Shown here: piece by piece, positions 46,648 to 56,042 of the stretch | How positions within the stretch are numbered: the first letter of the stretch is position 1 | Layout of the letters: each line of letters opens with the position of its first letter | NCBI RefSeq assembly: GCF_016919005.1 | Contig: NZ_JAFFQE010000002.1 | Coordinates: 620,001 to 684,000 of the forward strand | Length of the DNA: 64,000 nucleotides | From: Desulfopila inferna | GTDB taxonomy: Bacteria; Desulfobacterota; Desulfobulbia; Desulfobulbales; Desulfocapsaceae | Direction of reading: 5' to 3' | Notes under the pieces: model-generated | Told to the model about the DNA's origin: nothing | Databases searched by the model: none | Seen by the model: only the letters and a program-made list of their open reading frames with translations | Position numbers and translations under genes: made by a program

Positions 46648-48072
46648 ATGGAATTTGAAACAGTTATCGGACTTGAGATACACGCCCAGCTCAAAACGGA
46701 TTCAAAGATCTTCTGCGGCTGCTCCACGGCCTATGGAGCGCCGCCGAATACCCAAACCTGTCCGGTTTGCCTGGGAATGCCCGGTGTTCTCCCGGTGCTC
46801 AATAAAAAGGTCGTCGACTTTGCCATCAAGATGGGTTTGGCTACGGATTCAAAAATCAACCTGTACAATCAGTTTGCCAGGAAAAACTATTTTTATCCCG
46901 ACCTGCCCAAAGGATATCAGACAACCCAGTTCGACCTGCCGATAGTCGAGCATGGCGTGGTCGAGATAGAGGTGGACGGTGAAAAAAAACGGATCGGCAT
47001 CACCCGGATGCATATGGAGGAGGATGCCGGCAAATTGATCCATGACGAGCATGAGCCGCTCTCCTATGTCGATTTGAACCGCACCGGCACCCCGCTCCTG
47101 GAAATCGTCTCCGAGCCCGATCTGCGTTCGCCGCAGGAGGCGGCCGCCTACCTGAAAAAGATCCGGGCGATCCTGCGCTATCTGGATATCTGCGACGGCA
47201 ATATGCAGGAAGGAAGCTTCCGCTGTGATGCCAACATTTCGCTGCGGCCCATGGGGCGCAAAGAATTCGGCACACGGACCGAACTGAAGAACATGAACTC
47301 CTTCAGGAATGTGGAAAGTGCCCTGGAATACGAAATCCGCCGCCAGCGCGATCTGCTCCTCGACGGCGAAAAGGTTGCCCAGGAGACCCTGCTGTGGAAT
47401 CCCGACAAAAACCGGACGGAGCCGATGCGGGGCAAGGAGGAGGCCCACGACTATAGATATTTTCCCTGTCCCGACCTGGTCCCGGTGGAAATCGACGAAG
47501 ACTGGATCGAGAGGATGCGCGCCACCTTGCCGGAGCTGCCCGATCAGCGCAAGCAGCGATTTGTCAGCGTCTATGAACTACCGGAATATGATGCCGCCAT
47601 CCTTACCGGATCCCGCGAGCTGGCCGACTATTTCGAGACGGCCGTGCAGGTCTGCAACAGCCCGAAGAAAGTTTCAAACTGGATCATGACCGAACTCCTG
47701 CGCGAGTTGAAGGGGGAAGATATCGCGGTCTGCCCGGTGGCCCCCGGACAACTGGGCGCACTGCTCGCCATGGTCGAAGAGGGCACTATCAGCGGTAAAA
47801 TCGCCAAAACGGTGTTCAGCGAGATGATGGAAACCGGCAAAGATCCGCAAGTGGTGGTCAAGGAGAAAAACCTGGTCCAGGTCTCCGATGAGGGAGAACT
47901 GCTTGCCATAGTGCAGGAAATTGTTGACGCCAACCCGGATCAGGCCCAGCAGTTCCGGGAGGGGAAAGACAAGGTGATGGGCTTTTTCGTCGGGCAGCTG
48001 ATGAAAAAGACCAAGGGGAAGGCCAATCCGAAAATGGCCAATGAGCTTTTTCACAAGGTGTTGAAAGGCTGA
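46648..48072 (+). CDS. gatB: Asp-tRNA(Asn)/Glu-tRNA(Gln) amidotransferase subunit B
   Basis: Subunit of GatCAB that binds the misacylated tRNA and phosphorylates its acyl group. The 474-residue protein has [11 protein letters not shown] at the N-terminus, the zinc-type cysteines in [29 protein letters not shown], the catalytic-core [16 protein letters not shown] and [13 protein letters not shown], and a C-terminal helical YqeY-like tail domain. The ATG follows GTACAGGATGAAAC. gatC and gatA lie at the left of the window, so gatB is separate; here it heads gatB-radC-hemW. Confidence 0.97.
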   Translation: MEFETVIGLEIHAQLKTDSKIFCGCSTAYGAPPNTQTCPVCLGMPGVLPVLNKKVVDFAIKMGLATDSKINLYNQFARKNYFYPDLPKGYQTTQFDLPIVEHGVVEIEVDGEKKRIGITRMHMEEDAGKLIHDEHEPLSYVDLNRTGTPLLEIVSEPDLRSPQEAAAYLKKIRAILRYLDICDGNMQEGSFRCDANISLRPMGRKEFGTRTELKNMNSFRNVESALEYEIRRQRDLLLDGEKVAQETLLWNPDKNRTEPMRGKEEAHDYRYFPCPDLVPVEIDEDWIERMRATLPELPDQRKQRFVSVYELPEYDAAILTGSRELADYFETAVQVCNSPKKVSNWIMTELLRELKGEDIAVCPVAPGQLGALLAMVEEGTISGKIAKTVFSEMMETGKDPQVVVKEKNLVQVSDEGELLAIVQEIVDANPDQAQQFREGKDKVMGFFVGQLMKKTKGKANPKMANELFHKVLKG

Positions 48073-48082
48073 AATAATTTCA

Positions 48083-48829
48083 TTGAAGAAAGAAGAGTGG
48101 CAGAAAAAGGGAGCCGGCCACAGGGCCAGGCTGCGCGAAAAGTTTCTGGAGATTGGCGCCGAGGGCTTCAGCGATGCCGAAGTGCTGGAGCTGCTGCTCT
48201 CCTTCGGCACCCCGCGAACCGACTGCAAATCTCCGGCCAGGCTGGCCCTGAAGGAGTTCGGCACCCTTGCCGCCGTTTTGGAGGCGCCGGGGGAGGATCT
48301 TCTTAAAATTCCCGGTATCGGCCCTAAAAACAGTTTTGCCGTCCGTTTCATTCAGGCGGTCGCCAGAAGATATCTGCAGCAGCGTCTGCAGGGCCGCAAA
48401 TATCTGCACTCCTCCGGAGAGGTCCGGGACTATCTGCTCCATTCCATGCGGGAGTTGCCCCGCGAGGTGCTGACCGTTATCTTCCTCGACTCGTCGCATG
48501 CCATTGTCGCCACAGAGGTGATGGCCGAGGGGACGGTCAACGTCAATACCATCTATCCGCGGGAGATAGTCAAGCGGGCTCTGGAAGTCAACGCCGCCGC
48601 CCTTATCGTTGCCCACAATCACCCTTCCGGCTCACTGCAGCCCTCGCCCCAGGACATGCATCTGACCCGCACGCTTTCCCTGCTTTGCTCGATGATGCAG
48701 ATAACTCTCCTTGATCACTTCATCATCGGAGACGGCTCCTACAGTTTTGCCGATAAAGGCCTTATGGCCACCATTCGGGAGGATGTCGATCAAACCATCA
48801 AAGAAACTCTCGCGGCGGGGAGGAACTGA
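48083..48829 (+). CDS. radC: RadC family JAMM/MPN protein
   Basis: Member of the RadC (DUF2466) family; the historical DNA-repair role is disputed. Residues about 1-95 contain a helix-hairpin-helix region (LLKIPGIGPKNS) and residues about 105-235 the JAMM-like metal site with AHNHPSGSLQPSPQD (His-x-His and downstream Asp). The 248 residues start at TTG, since MKKEEWQKKGAGHRARLREKF is the expected N-terminus; the ribosome site is poor. It is 10 bases after gatB and 2 bases before hemW. Confidence 0.92.
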   Translation: MKKEEWQKKGAGHRARLREKFLEIGAEGFSDAEVLELLLSFGTPRTDCKSPARLALKEFGTLAAVLEAPGEDLLKIPGIGPKNSFAVRFIQAVARRYLQQRLQGRKYLHSSGEVRDYLLHSMRELPREVLTVIFLDSSHAIVATEVMAEGTVNVNTIYPREIVKRALEVNAAALIVAHNHPSGSLQPSPQDMHLTRTLSLLCSMMQITLLDHFIIGDGSYSFADKGLMATIREDVDQTIKETLAAGRN

Positions 48830-48831
48830 TC

Positions 48832-49959
48832 ATGGCCTCTTTATATATCCATATACCCTTCTGTCTGGCCAAGTGCGAGTATTGTTCCTTTAGTTCCTTT
48901 ACCGGCATGGAGCATCTTTTCTCACGCTATGTCAAAGCCGTCAAAAAGGAGATAGTCGATCTTTCTTTTTCCGAAAAGACCGGCATCCTCGATACCATCT
49001 TTTTCGGCGGCGGCACTCCTTCACTTTTGCCGGTCGATCATATTGGCGAAATTCTTTCCTGCTGCCGGGAATTTCCGGGTATAGGAGACGGGGCGGAAAT
49101 ATCTCTGGAGGCCAATCCCAAGACCCTGGACTTTATGAAGCTTCTTCAGCTGCGTCAGGCCGGCATAAACAGGATTTCCATTGGAGTACAGTCATTTATC
49201 GACAGCGAGCTGAATCTTTTGGGGCGTCTGCATAGCGCACAGGACAGCTGGGACTGTATACGGGATGCAACCGGGGCCGGTTTTGCCAATATCAGCCTGG
49301 ATTTGATGTACGGCGTTCCCGGACAGACTCCGGAGCGCTGGCGCTGGAACGTAGAAACCGCGTTGTCGTTGAACCTTCCCCACGTCTCCCTCTATCAGCT
49401 GACCATCGAGGAGGATACTCCCTTTGCCGTGCGTTATGGCCGGGGCAATCTGAGCCTGCCGGAAGAAGACGAGGTACTGCTGATGGATGAAATTTCATTT
49501 GATCTCTGTAAAGAGGCGGGGCTGGAACAGTATGAAATCTCCAACTTTGCCATGCCCGGTTTCGAATGCCGTCACAATATCAATTATTGGAATAATCTCG
49601 AATATCTTGCCGTCGGTGCGGGAAGCGTCGGTTTTCAGCAGGGCTGCCGCTCGAGAAATATTTCCCAGCCGCTACGCTATTGCCAGGCGGTGGAGAGCGG
49701 CGAGACCACCACCGAGGAAAGCGAGAAATTGACCCCTGAAGAGTCTTTTCGGGAAAGTGTGGTTATGGGCCTGCGGATGGTCAAGGGTGTTTCATATAGG
49801 GCCCTTTTCGAGCGATACGGCATTCATTTGCCGAAGTATTATGGTGAAATTCTCACCCCGCTTCTTGAAGGAGGGTATGTAGAGTACACCGATACCCATT
49901 TTCGCCTGACCGATAAGGGGAGACCTTTGGCTAATCAAATCCTCTCCGAGCTGGTATAA
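48832..49959 (+). CDS. hemW: HemW, radical SAM haem chaperone (HemN-like)
   Basis: Radical SAM protein of the HemN family. The 375-residue protein has CxxxCxxC in FCLAKCEYCSF and lacks the fourth Cys of true coproporphyrinogen III dehydrogenase HemN, so HemW (haem-binding chaperone) is the better call. Further motifs: FFGGGTPSLL, EANPKTL, ISIGVQSF and SLYQLTIEEDTPF. A winged-helix-like C-terminal domain ends in VEYTDTHFRLTDKG. It is the last gene of gatB-radC-hemW. Confidence 0.9.
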   Translation: MASLYIHIPFCLAKCEYCSFSSFTGMEHLFSRYVKAVKKEIVDLSFSEKTGILDTIFFGGGTPSLLPVDHIGEILSCCREFPGIGDGAEISLEANPKTLDFMKLLQLRQAGINRISIGVQSFIDSELNLLGRLHSAQDSWDCIRDATGAGFANISLDLMYGVPGQTPERWRWNVETALSLNLPHVSLYQLTIEEDTPFAVRYGRGNLSLPEEDEVLLMDEISFDLCKEAGLEQYEISNFAMPGFECRHNINYWNNLEYLAVGAGSVGFQQGCRSRNISQPLRYCQAVESGETTTEESEKLTPEESFRESVVMGLRMVKGVSYRALFERYGIHLPKYYGEILTPLLEGGYVEYTDTHFRLTDKGRPLANQILSELV

Positions 49960-50242
49960 GCGGTGCTGCGAGCTGCATATTTCTGCGTTCCAGGCAACCA
50001 ATAAAACCCTTCCGGCTTCATGTAGCCAAGCATGTAGATTCAGCAAAAAACTACTACCGTCTTTCCGGACCCCGATCCGCAATCCACTGAAACCCGACCC
50101 TGTTCTGAAAGAGGCAAAAACAACATATTCAAATTCCGGAGCCTTCCTGCGACTTTTTTAGAGCTCCCGGCATAACAGCTTGACAGCACAGTGTCGAAAA
50201 TTTAAATAGTCATTTCACTGCTGCTCAGTAAAAAAGGAAGAA

Positions 50243-51436
50243 ATGCAACGAACACTGCAGACAAATATCTATGGACTTTACCTGATCAAGCTATCCAAAT
50301 GGTTTATGCTGATCATGCCGATCGTGGCCCTGTATTACACGGAAAACGGCCTTGATGCCTATGACATCTATCTCCTCCAGGCGATCTATTCGGTCAGCGT
50401 CGCGGTTCTCGAGATACCCTCGGGTTACATGGCCGATATAATCGGGCGGAAAAAATCGCTGGTAATGGGCAGCATCCTGGGAACCCTGGGATTTGTCCTC
50501 TATTCTCTTTCTCACGACTTCACCGGTTTTCTGCTGGCCGAAATCACCCTTGGCCTGGGGGGCAGCTTTATTTCGGGCTCCGATTCGGCACTGCTCTACG
50601 ACAGCCTGGCCTCCATGAAAAAAGAACATAGATATTTGCGGCTGGAGGGAAGGATCACCTCGCTGGGAAATTTTGCGGAAACCACCGCGGCACTCTGCGG
50701 CGGCCTGCTCGCCGCTGCGATCAGCTACCGCTTTGTCTATGCCTCCCAGGCGGTAATTGCCGCAATTGCCATTCCCGCCTCCCTGATGCTGATAGAGCCG
50801 CCCCGGGAAAAAATAACCTCGACTCCGGGAATCAGGCATATTTTAAGGGTGTGCAGGGAAAGCCTGTTCGTCAACTTAGAGTTAAGCTCAACCCTGCTGC
50901 TCTCCGCCATTATCGGTACCTCGACGCTCTGCATGGCCTGGACGGCTCAGGTTTATTTCGTCTATATGGGACTAACCGAGGAGCTGATTACCCCGTTATG
51001 GGTTGCCTTGAATCTCACCGTGGCCGTTGTGGCGGCATTTGCCTCAAGGGTTGTTGAAAAAATGGGAAAAAGGCAGGCAATACTTAGCATAGTTCTCTTT
51101 ATTCCGGCATCGTATATTGCTCTGGGGATGGTCCAGCTCATCCCGGCAGTGATAGTGCTGTTGATATTTTATGCCATCCGGGGTTATGCAACACCGCTCT
51201 TAAAGGATCTGACCAACAGCCATTGCCGCTCTGAGACGCGGGCAACGGTCCTGTCGATCCGCAATATGATAATCCGTTTCGGCTTTGCCCTGCTCGGGCC
51301 CTTTATCGGCAGTCTCTCCGCGGGCTACAGCCTATCCTTTGCCTTAAAGTCGAGCGGCGTAGTGCTTTTGATCCTCTCCGGAGCAGCAGCCTGGTTTGTT
51401 TTTCATATGCTCGGCGATGATTTTAAAGAATCCTAA
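50243..51436 (+). CDS. Major facilitator superfamily transporter
   Basis: A 397-residue integral membrane protein with about 12 hydrophobic segments and MFS loop motifs: SGYMADIIGRKKSLVMG between segments 2 and 3, plus the internal loop FASRVVEKMGKRQAILS in the second half. Substrate not identifiable; the family includes drug and sugar effluxers. The frame runs to TAA at 51436, but 38 further in-frame codons of protein-like sequence follow before the next stop (see findings). Confidence 0.87.
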   Translation: MQRTLQTNIYGLYLIKLSKWFMLIMPIVALYYTENGLDAYDIYLLQAIYSVSVAVLEIPSGYMADIIGRKKSLVMGSILGTLGFVLYSLSHDFTGFLLAEITLGLGGSFISGSDSALLYDSLASMKKEHRYLRLEGRITSLGNFAETTAALCGGLLAAAISYRFVYASQAVIAAIAIPASLMLIEPPREKITSTPGIRHILRVCRESLFVNLELSSTLLLSAIIGTSTLCMAWTAQVYFVYMGLTEELITPLWVALNLTVAVVAAFASRVVEKMGKRQAILSIVLFIPASYIALGMVQLIPAVIVLLIFYAIRGYATPLLKDLTNSHCRSETRATVLSIRNMIIRFGFALLGPFIGSLSAGYSLSFALKSSGVVLLILSGAAAWFVFHMLGDDFKES

Positions 51437-51873
51437 AGGCAAAAGCCCGGCGGGTTCAAGAGCAGGTTCCGGCTGGAATTTCAGAACCGCTTCCCGGAGT
51501 TCGATGACTGGAAGGAGAAGATACTGAAAAACAGGAAACAAGAGGAAGTTTAATTCTCCACCTCATCCCCTGAAGCACTGCTCTTCGGGATCAAACCGAA
51601 GAGCAGTCACGCCGCCACAAGTGAGCTGGAAGATTGCTGCATCAAACCGACCTCCGAGCATTTCAACAACACCGTTCATTCATCACAAAATTGCTTGACA
51701 ACAGGAGAGTTTTGAAGCATGTTTTGATGCGTGCTGGACGCAGTAGGTTCAGCAGACGGTTGATACCTTTTTCAGTATAAATCGAAAGCTGAATTAGGAG
51801 GCCGAGAAAAGGTTTCCTCTCAATTCGAGCGCACAGCTTGAACCTTTTCAAAAACAACTTGCGAATAATAGGT
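51437..51873. other. Intergenic region with frame extension of the MFS gene and a hairpin
   Basis: About 437 bases. Bases 51437-51550 continue the MFS frame after its stop codon with a plausible peptide (GGFKSRFRLEFQNRFPEF then DDWKEKILKNRKQEEV). A strong hairpin follows at 51577-51607. Nothing else is recognised before tRNA-Pro. Confidence 0.4.
51577..51607. terminator. Strong hairpin downstream of the MFS gene
   Basis: Perfect 12-base stem ACTGCTCTTCGG / CCGAAGAGCAGT with a 7-base loop. No T-tract follows, so termination is likely but not canonical. Confidence 0.55.
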
Positions 51874-51950
51874 CGGGAAGTGGCTCAGTCTGGTAGAGCA
51901 CAGCGTTCGGGACGCTGGGGTCGGAGGTTCAAATCCTCTCTTCCCGACCA
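51874..51950 (+). tRNA. tRNA-Pro (anticodon CGG)
   Basis: A 77-base tRNA with encoded CCA. Acceptor CGGGAAG pairs with CTTCCCG, anticodon loop TTCGGGA between CAGCG and CGCTG, T-loop GGTTCAAATCC. Confidence 0.96.
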
Positions 51951-52294
51951 TTTGCGTGGTTTTCTCCTTTAAATTGAGTTGCCCCAACGGGCAATATCCC
52001 ATTCACATCTTTCTTCATCCATCAAAAACAAGATTTTGTATTGATTACTCGCGGCTTGCGGCCGTTTATGCCATCTTTCGGTTGCAACAAATTCTCCACG
52101 TACTGCTCCTGCTATCCCATTGATAATAATAGTCATCGTCAGTAGGCTCGTGCGAATGAATGTGTTAGAGGCTTATTTGGAACTACTGCTTGAACGAGTT
52201 TTCCTTCCTAAGGAGACACAAAAAATAAAGATATAATAACCATTTAACCAACTATCTGAGGGTCTTCGAAGAAGATGGGATTGCCCACCACAGC
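51951..52294. other. Intergenic region after tRNA-Pro
   Basis: About 340 bases with no gene, repeat or clear terminator. tRNA 3' ends are common integration sites, but no integrase gene or repeated attachment core was seen. Confidence 0.4.
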
Positions 52295-52561
52295 TTAGCG
52301 CGAAAGAAGCCGGACCTGTTCTATATACGATGTATATTGATTTTTGAAGAACTCGATATCTTCGTCGCTTGCATGAGAAAAGGTCAATTCCGTCAGTCCC
52401 GCTTCATATCCTCTTTCCAGGGCCCTGAGGACTTCGTCAGTGTTTTTGCAGAAGGTTAATGCTATAAAGGCGAAATTGATGCTGATATGCGCCTGGATTT
52501 CTGTCTTGTGCATCTTTTTTACGAGCAAATCCAATTCATCTTTTGTGACATAGTTTTCCAT
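52295..52561 (-). CDS. Small hypothetical protein
   Basis: An 88-residue, mainly alpha-helical protein with no family I recognise (YVTKDELDLLVKKMHK, NTDEVLRALERGYEAG, FFKNQYTSYIEQVR). The ATG is preceded by GGAGAAAAG, a good ribosome site, which supports a real gene. No signal peptide or membrane segment. It stands alone between tRNA-Pro and the 53.1 kb gene. Confidence 0.6.
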   Translation of the reverse strand: MENYVTKDELDLLVKKMHKTEIQAHISINFAFIALTFCKNTDEVLRALERGYEAGLTELTFSHASDEDIEFFKNQYTSYIEQVRLLSR

Positions 52562-53103
52562 CTTTTCTCCTGATTGAAACTATTAGGATATATCGGATTA
52601 TTATTGTCATCTTTCTGCAACGGTTTGGTAAAAAGAGGGATAAGAAGAATGGTATGTTAGTAGACAATAGCCTATCAAAAGAAGCGCTCCTGTGTCTATT
52701 TAATTTTGGTGCTATCAGTGAAGAGCGGCTCGGTTATTTCAGTAAAAACCTTATTGCAGGCAGAGGGTGAGGCGGTTGTAAAAACCACCATTTCCTCTAA
52801 TATCGCCCTTGATCACATCGATTCTCGGAAGTGCTTTATGGTTTGGTTTCCTGAAAAAAAAACGAAAAAAACCTCTCTCGGAGACAATAAAAGGTCTGGT
52901 AGCCGTTGCGCCCCGTTGAATTAAGTGCTACCTTGTTTACCAGGATGCCATTAGCCGTATTCGCCCCTTTCGACCAGCCATAAACATAGAGCATTATCAG
53001 AACATTGATCCCAATATGTATATCTATATACAATTATTGGGAGTTTCTGCTTTAAATAGCTATTGCCGCCCTTTGGGGTACAATAAAACCTTTCAGAAAA
53101 ACC
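52562..53103. other. Intergenic region with operator-like palindrome
   Basis: About 540 bases without a credible gene. The notable element is the nested palindrome at 53010-53041; a small open frame near 52706 was not supported. Confidence 0.45.
53010..53041. promoter_or_regulatory. Nested palindrome, operator-like
   Basis: TGTATATCTATATACA (53017-53032) forms a perfect inverted repeat with CT at its centre, flanked by CCCAATA (53010-53016) and TATTGGG (53035-53041). It lies about 60 bases before the 53.1 kb gene and resembles the palindrome at 22591-22604. Confidence 0.4.
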
Positions 53104-53592
53104 ATGTTTACTACAATTTTTAAGTCAAGTGAGAAGGATCAGCCGGACAGCCAGGTTGATAAGATTGCCAAAGAGCTTTTCCAGCAGATCAGCGACGCTC
53201 GGGATGAGGCCAAAAGCGGTGCCGTTGTGGACGAGCAGGTTTTCAACGACAGGCTGAACAGCATGTTTGTCGCCGGTTACCTCATCGGCTATGTTGATGA
53301 ATACCTCTCCGAGCTTTTCAGCGAAGATATAACCAAAAAACAGAGCGCTGAAGCGATATTTGAGTCCATGTTTCCCGGCAGCGGCATGAAATTTGTTCAA
53401 GGCAAGCTTACCACGAGAAAGCAGGCAGCGACATTTTCCGAGGATGACGAGAATTATCAGGAGGTGGCGAAACAGTGCACCGCCTTTGATAAGGGAATGG
53501 CTGATGCCCAGAGCGAGGTCGTGGAGTTTCTGCAGGAGAAGGGGCCGCGACCGCGGCTTCTCAAAGAGTATATGCTTCTTGGCGATAGTTAA
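53104..53592 (+). CDS. Hypothetical protein
   Basis: A 162-residue protein of unknown function, probably cytoplasmic and helical (VDKIAKELFQQISDARDEAK, DEYLSELFSEDITKKQSAEAIFESMF, CTAFDKGMADAQSEVVEFLQEKG). No motif or signal peptide recognised. It begins with ATG after an AT-rich stretch without a clear ribosome site, and is convergent (13-base gap) with the end of the polyamine operon. Coding is supported by its length and codon-like composition. Confidence 0.6.
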   Translation: MFTTIFKSSEKDQPDSQVDKIAKELFQQISDARDEAKSGAVVDEQVFNDRLNSMFVAGYLIGYVDEYLSELFSEDITKKQSAEAIFESMFPGSGMKFVQGKLTTRKQAATFSEDDENYQEVAKQCTAFDKGMADAQSEVVEFLQEKGPRPRLLKEYMLLGDS

Positions 53593-53605
53593 CTTACGCT
53601 AAATC

Positions 53606-53989
53606 CTAAGGTTTCAGGAGAAGGATTGTATCATCCGCGATGGATATCAATCCCTCCTCCTTCAAAACCTGCAGGATCTGGTGTTTCAGTACCTCAGTTT
53701 GTTCGGGATCCCTCCTGGCGGCTATCGATTTCTCCATATAGAGTTCGAATGCTCTTCGGGAGTATACCCCGTTTTTCTGTCTCAAAAGCCTGAGAAAAGA
53801 GAGGGTGAAAAATATTCCGGCAAATCTCTTTCCCAGCAAATAGGTGGTGAAATAGAGAAGCAGGAGAAGCCCTGCGGCCGCCACATAACTGCTCCGGTAT
53901 ATCAGCAAGACCGCACCGCTGCAGAACAGGGCGAGCAGGCAGAGAACCAGCAGAAGGAATGAGGCATAGCGAAGCTTAAGGGACATCAC
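53606..53989 (-). CDS. Small membrane protein at the end of the polyamine operon
   Basis: A 127-residue protein with two hydrophobic segments (about 8-30 and 33-52) and a soluble C-terminal half with a helix-turn-helix-like layout (EVLKHQILQVLKEEGLISI). It overlaps the end of speB by 14 bases on the same strand, so it is in the operon. A role in polyamine handling is possible only by position. Confidence 0.6.
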   Translation of the reverse strand: MMSLKLRYASFLLLVLCLLALFCSGAVLLIYRSSYVAAAGLLLLLYFTTYLLGKRFAGIFFTLSFLRLLRQKNGVYSRRAFELYMEKSIAARRDPEQTEVLKHQILQVLKEEGLISIADDTILLLKP

Positions 53990-54869
53990 TAAGGGAATAA
54001 TAGGTTTTGTTTTTTGCGCTGCGCACCAGATATCCCATCATGTTATAGGCCAGTTGAGCTACGGTGAAGGTCGCACCGTGCATGCCCGTTTGCGGCGACA
54101 GTTCAACGAGGTCGAAACCCAGACAGAGACGATCCCTGAAGAGAGAGCGGAGGATTTCCGTGACCTGATGCCAGTGCAATCCGCCCGGAACAGGGGTGCC
54201 GGTGGCAGGCATGAGTGAGGTGTCGAAACAGTCGACGTCGAAGGTGATGTAGATCTTTTCCGGGAAGTCGGCGGGAAGACTTACGGCTTCGATACCCTTC
54301 TGCCAGATGGTTTCGGCATCGCAAAAGAATATGTTGTTCTCCCGGCGCAGCAGGTGTTCTTCCAGGCAGTAGCTGCGGGTGCCTATCTGACAGATGGGAA
54401 TGTCTTCCTCGTAGATACGGCGCATGACGGAGGCGTGGCTATGCAGACTGCCGTCGTAGCTGTTTCTCAAATCGGCATGGGCATCGAACTGGATGACGCC
54501 GAAATCGTCACTGTGCTGCTTGAGGCCTTTGACACAAGCCAGGGAGAGACTATGCTCACCGCCGAGAACAATCGGGATGCCGCGATGCTCCAGGGTGCTG
54601 CTTACCTTCTCTTGCAGGTCGTTCAGGACCTTTTCGATGGTGGGAGAACAGTCCAGAGGATCGGCGGTATAAATACCGTATTCCGCGGGAATCGATTTTC
54701 CGTCGAAGAGCTCCAACTGGCAGGAGGCCTCCAGCAAGGCCTGGGGGCCATGCTGCGTTCCACCCAGATATGATACCGTTTTTTCGAGCGGCACCGGCAG
54801 GATATGAAAAAGTGCCTTATGAGGCGGAGAAAAAGCGACATCATCGCCATGGAAGTTGATTTTACTCAT
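53976..54869 (-). CDS. speB: Agmatinase
   Basis: Hydrolyses agmatine to putrescine and urea using two Mn ions. The 297-residue ureohydrolase-family protein has the metal ligands in LGGEHSL, the FDAHADLR group and FDVDCFDTS, plus SHASVMRRI. Arginase is less likely because the upstream gene is an arginine decarboxylase. It overlaps nspC by 4 bases; the operon order is speA, dehydrogenase, nspC, speB. Confidence 0.92.
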   Translation of the reverse strand: MSKINFHGDDVAFSPPHKALFHILPVPLEKTVSYLGGTQHGPQALLEASCQLELFDGKSIPAEYGIYTADPLDCSPTIEKVLNDLQEKVSSTLEHRGIPIVLGGEHSLSLACVKGLKQHSDDFGVIQFDAHADLRNSYDGSLHSHASVMRRIYEEDIPICQIGTRSYCLEEHLLRRENNIFFCDAETIWQKGIEAVSLPADFPEKIYITFDVDCFDTSLMPATGTPVPGGLHWHQVTEILRSLFRDRLCLGFDLVELSPQTGMHGATFTVAQLAYNMMGYLVRSAKNKTYYSLSDVP

Positions 54870-56038
54870 GCGAGCCGGCTCCGGTAATCTTCATATCCAA
54901 ATTTACGAATACGCTCCAGGGTACCTTTCTTCAGGGAATAGGTATAGATGGAGGGAAGTTCGACACCGTTGAAGGTAGTGTTTTTGACAAAGGTGTAAAG
55001 TGCCATGTCGGTCATGACCAGCCTGTCGCCGCGGGCCAGGGGTTGGGCAAAGGAGTAGTCCCCGATGATATCTCCGGCAAGACAGGAGATGCCGCCAAGA
55101 CGATAGGTATGAGGCAGTTCCTGTGGTTGGCCGCTGTCCGGGATTTCCGCCTGGTAAGGCATGGCCAGAATGTCGGGAAGATGTGTTTCCGCTGAACTGT
55201 CAAGGATGGCGATATCCATGCCGTTGTGCATAATATCCAGAACCGAGGTCACAAAGAAGCCGCCGTTGAGAACCACCGCCTCGCCCGGCTCGAGATAGAC
55301 CTCGACCTGGTGCCTGTTTTTAAAGTCGGTGATGGTGCGGCAGAGAAGATCGAGATCGTAATCGCTTCTGGTTATATGATGACCGCCGCCGAAATTGACC
55401 CATTTGAGCTGATCGATATAGCGGCCGAATCTTTCTTCGAAGCGCTCCAGTATCCTGACCAGAACATCGGCGTTCTGCTCGCACATGGCGTGAAAATGGA
55501 GACCGCTGATACCCTTTAGATCGATATTCTCCAGATCGGCTGGTTGAATGCCGAACCTGGATCCCGGCAGACAGGGGTTGTAGAGAGCGGTAGCCACTTC
55601 GCTGTATCCCGGATTTACCCGGAGTCCGACTTCTATGTCTTTGCCGCTTCCGGCAATGGCTGCTTTATGTCTGTTCCATTGGGAGATGGAGTTGAAGAGG
55701 ATGTGGTCGGAGTAGTGAATAACCCTCTCCATCTGGTCATCAGAATAAGCAGGGGAGTAGGTGTGTACTTCTTTTTTGAAATCCTCGCGGCCCAGTCGCG
55801 CCTCAATAGGACCGCTGGCGCAGACTCCCTGGAGACTCCTGCCGATCAGGGGAAAAAGGGCGGGCAGGGCGAAGGCCTTGAGGGCCAGGAGTATCCTGGC
55901 CCCGCTGCGGCGCTGCACTTCCTCGAGAATGGCGCAGTTCTCCCTGATTATATCCTCGCTGATAAGGTAGCTGGGGGTTTCAACCCGGCCGGCGATATCG
56001 GCGGGACATGCATCATTGGTATAAATCGTGGTCGTCAT
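54866..56038 (-). CDS. nspC: Carboxynorspermidine/carboxyspermidine decarboxylase
   Basis: PLP-dependent fold III decarboxylase that removes CO2 from carboxy(nor)spermidine. The 390-residue protein has the PLP-lysine Lys54 in LLALKAFALP, the GLHFHAMCEQ and VNFGGGHHITRSDYD segments and a C-terminal YTFVKNTTFNG motif. It sits next to the dehydrogenase that supplies its substrate. With putrescine from SpeB as the acceptor, spermidine rather than norspermidine is the expected product. Confidence 0.93.
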   Translation of the reverse strand: MTTTIYTNDACPADIAGRVETPSYLISEDIIRENCAILEEVQRRSGARILLALKAFALPALFPLIGRSLQGVCASGPIEARLGREDFKKEVHTYSPAYSDDQMERVIHYSDHILFNSISQWNRHKAAIAGSGKDIEVGLRVNPGYSEVATALYNPCLPGSRFGIQPADLENIDLKGISGLHFHAMCEQNADVLVRILERFEERFGRYIDQLKWVNFGGGHHITRSDYDLDLLCRTITDFKNRHQVEVYLEPGEAVVLNGGFFVTSVLDIMHNGMDIAILDSSAETHLPDILAMPYQAEIPDSGQPQELPHTYRLGGISCLAGDIIGDYSFAQPLARGDRLVMTDMALYTFVKNTTFNGVELPSIYTYSLKKGTLERIRKFGYEDYRSRLA

Positions 56039-56042
56039 GGTT

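Noticed and set aside
46063-46683. 206-codon frame on the minus strand opposite the RdgC partner gene
   Set aside because: The plus-strand protein fits operon spacing and direction; the minus frame overlaps the gatB start.
51874-52294. Integration site or genomic island at tRNA-Pro
   Set aside because: No integrase and no repeated tRNA 3' end were found on either side.
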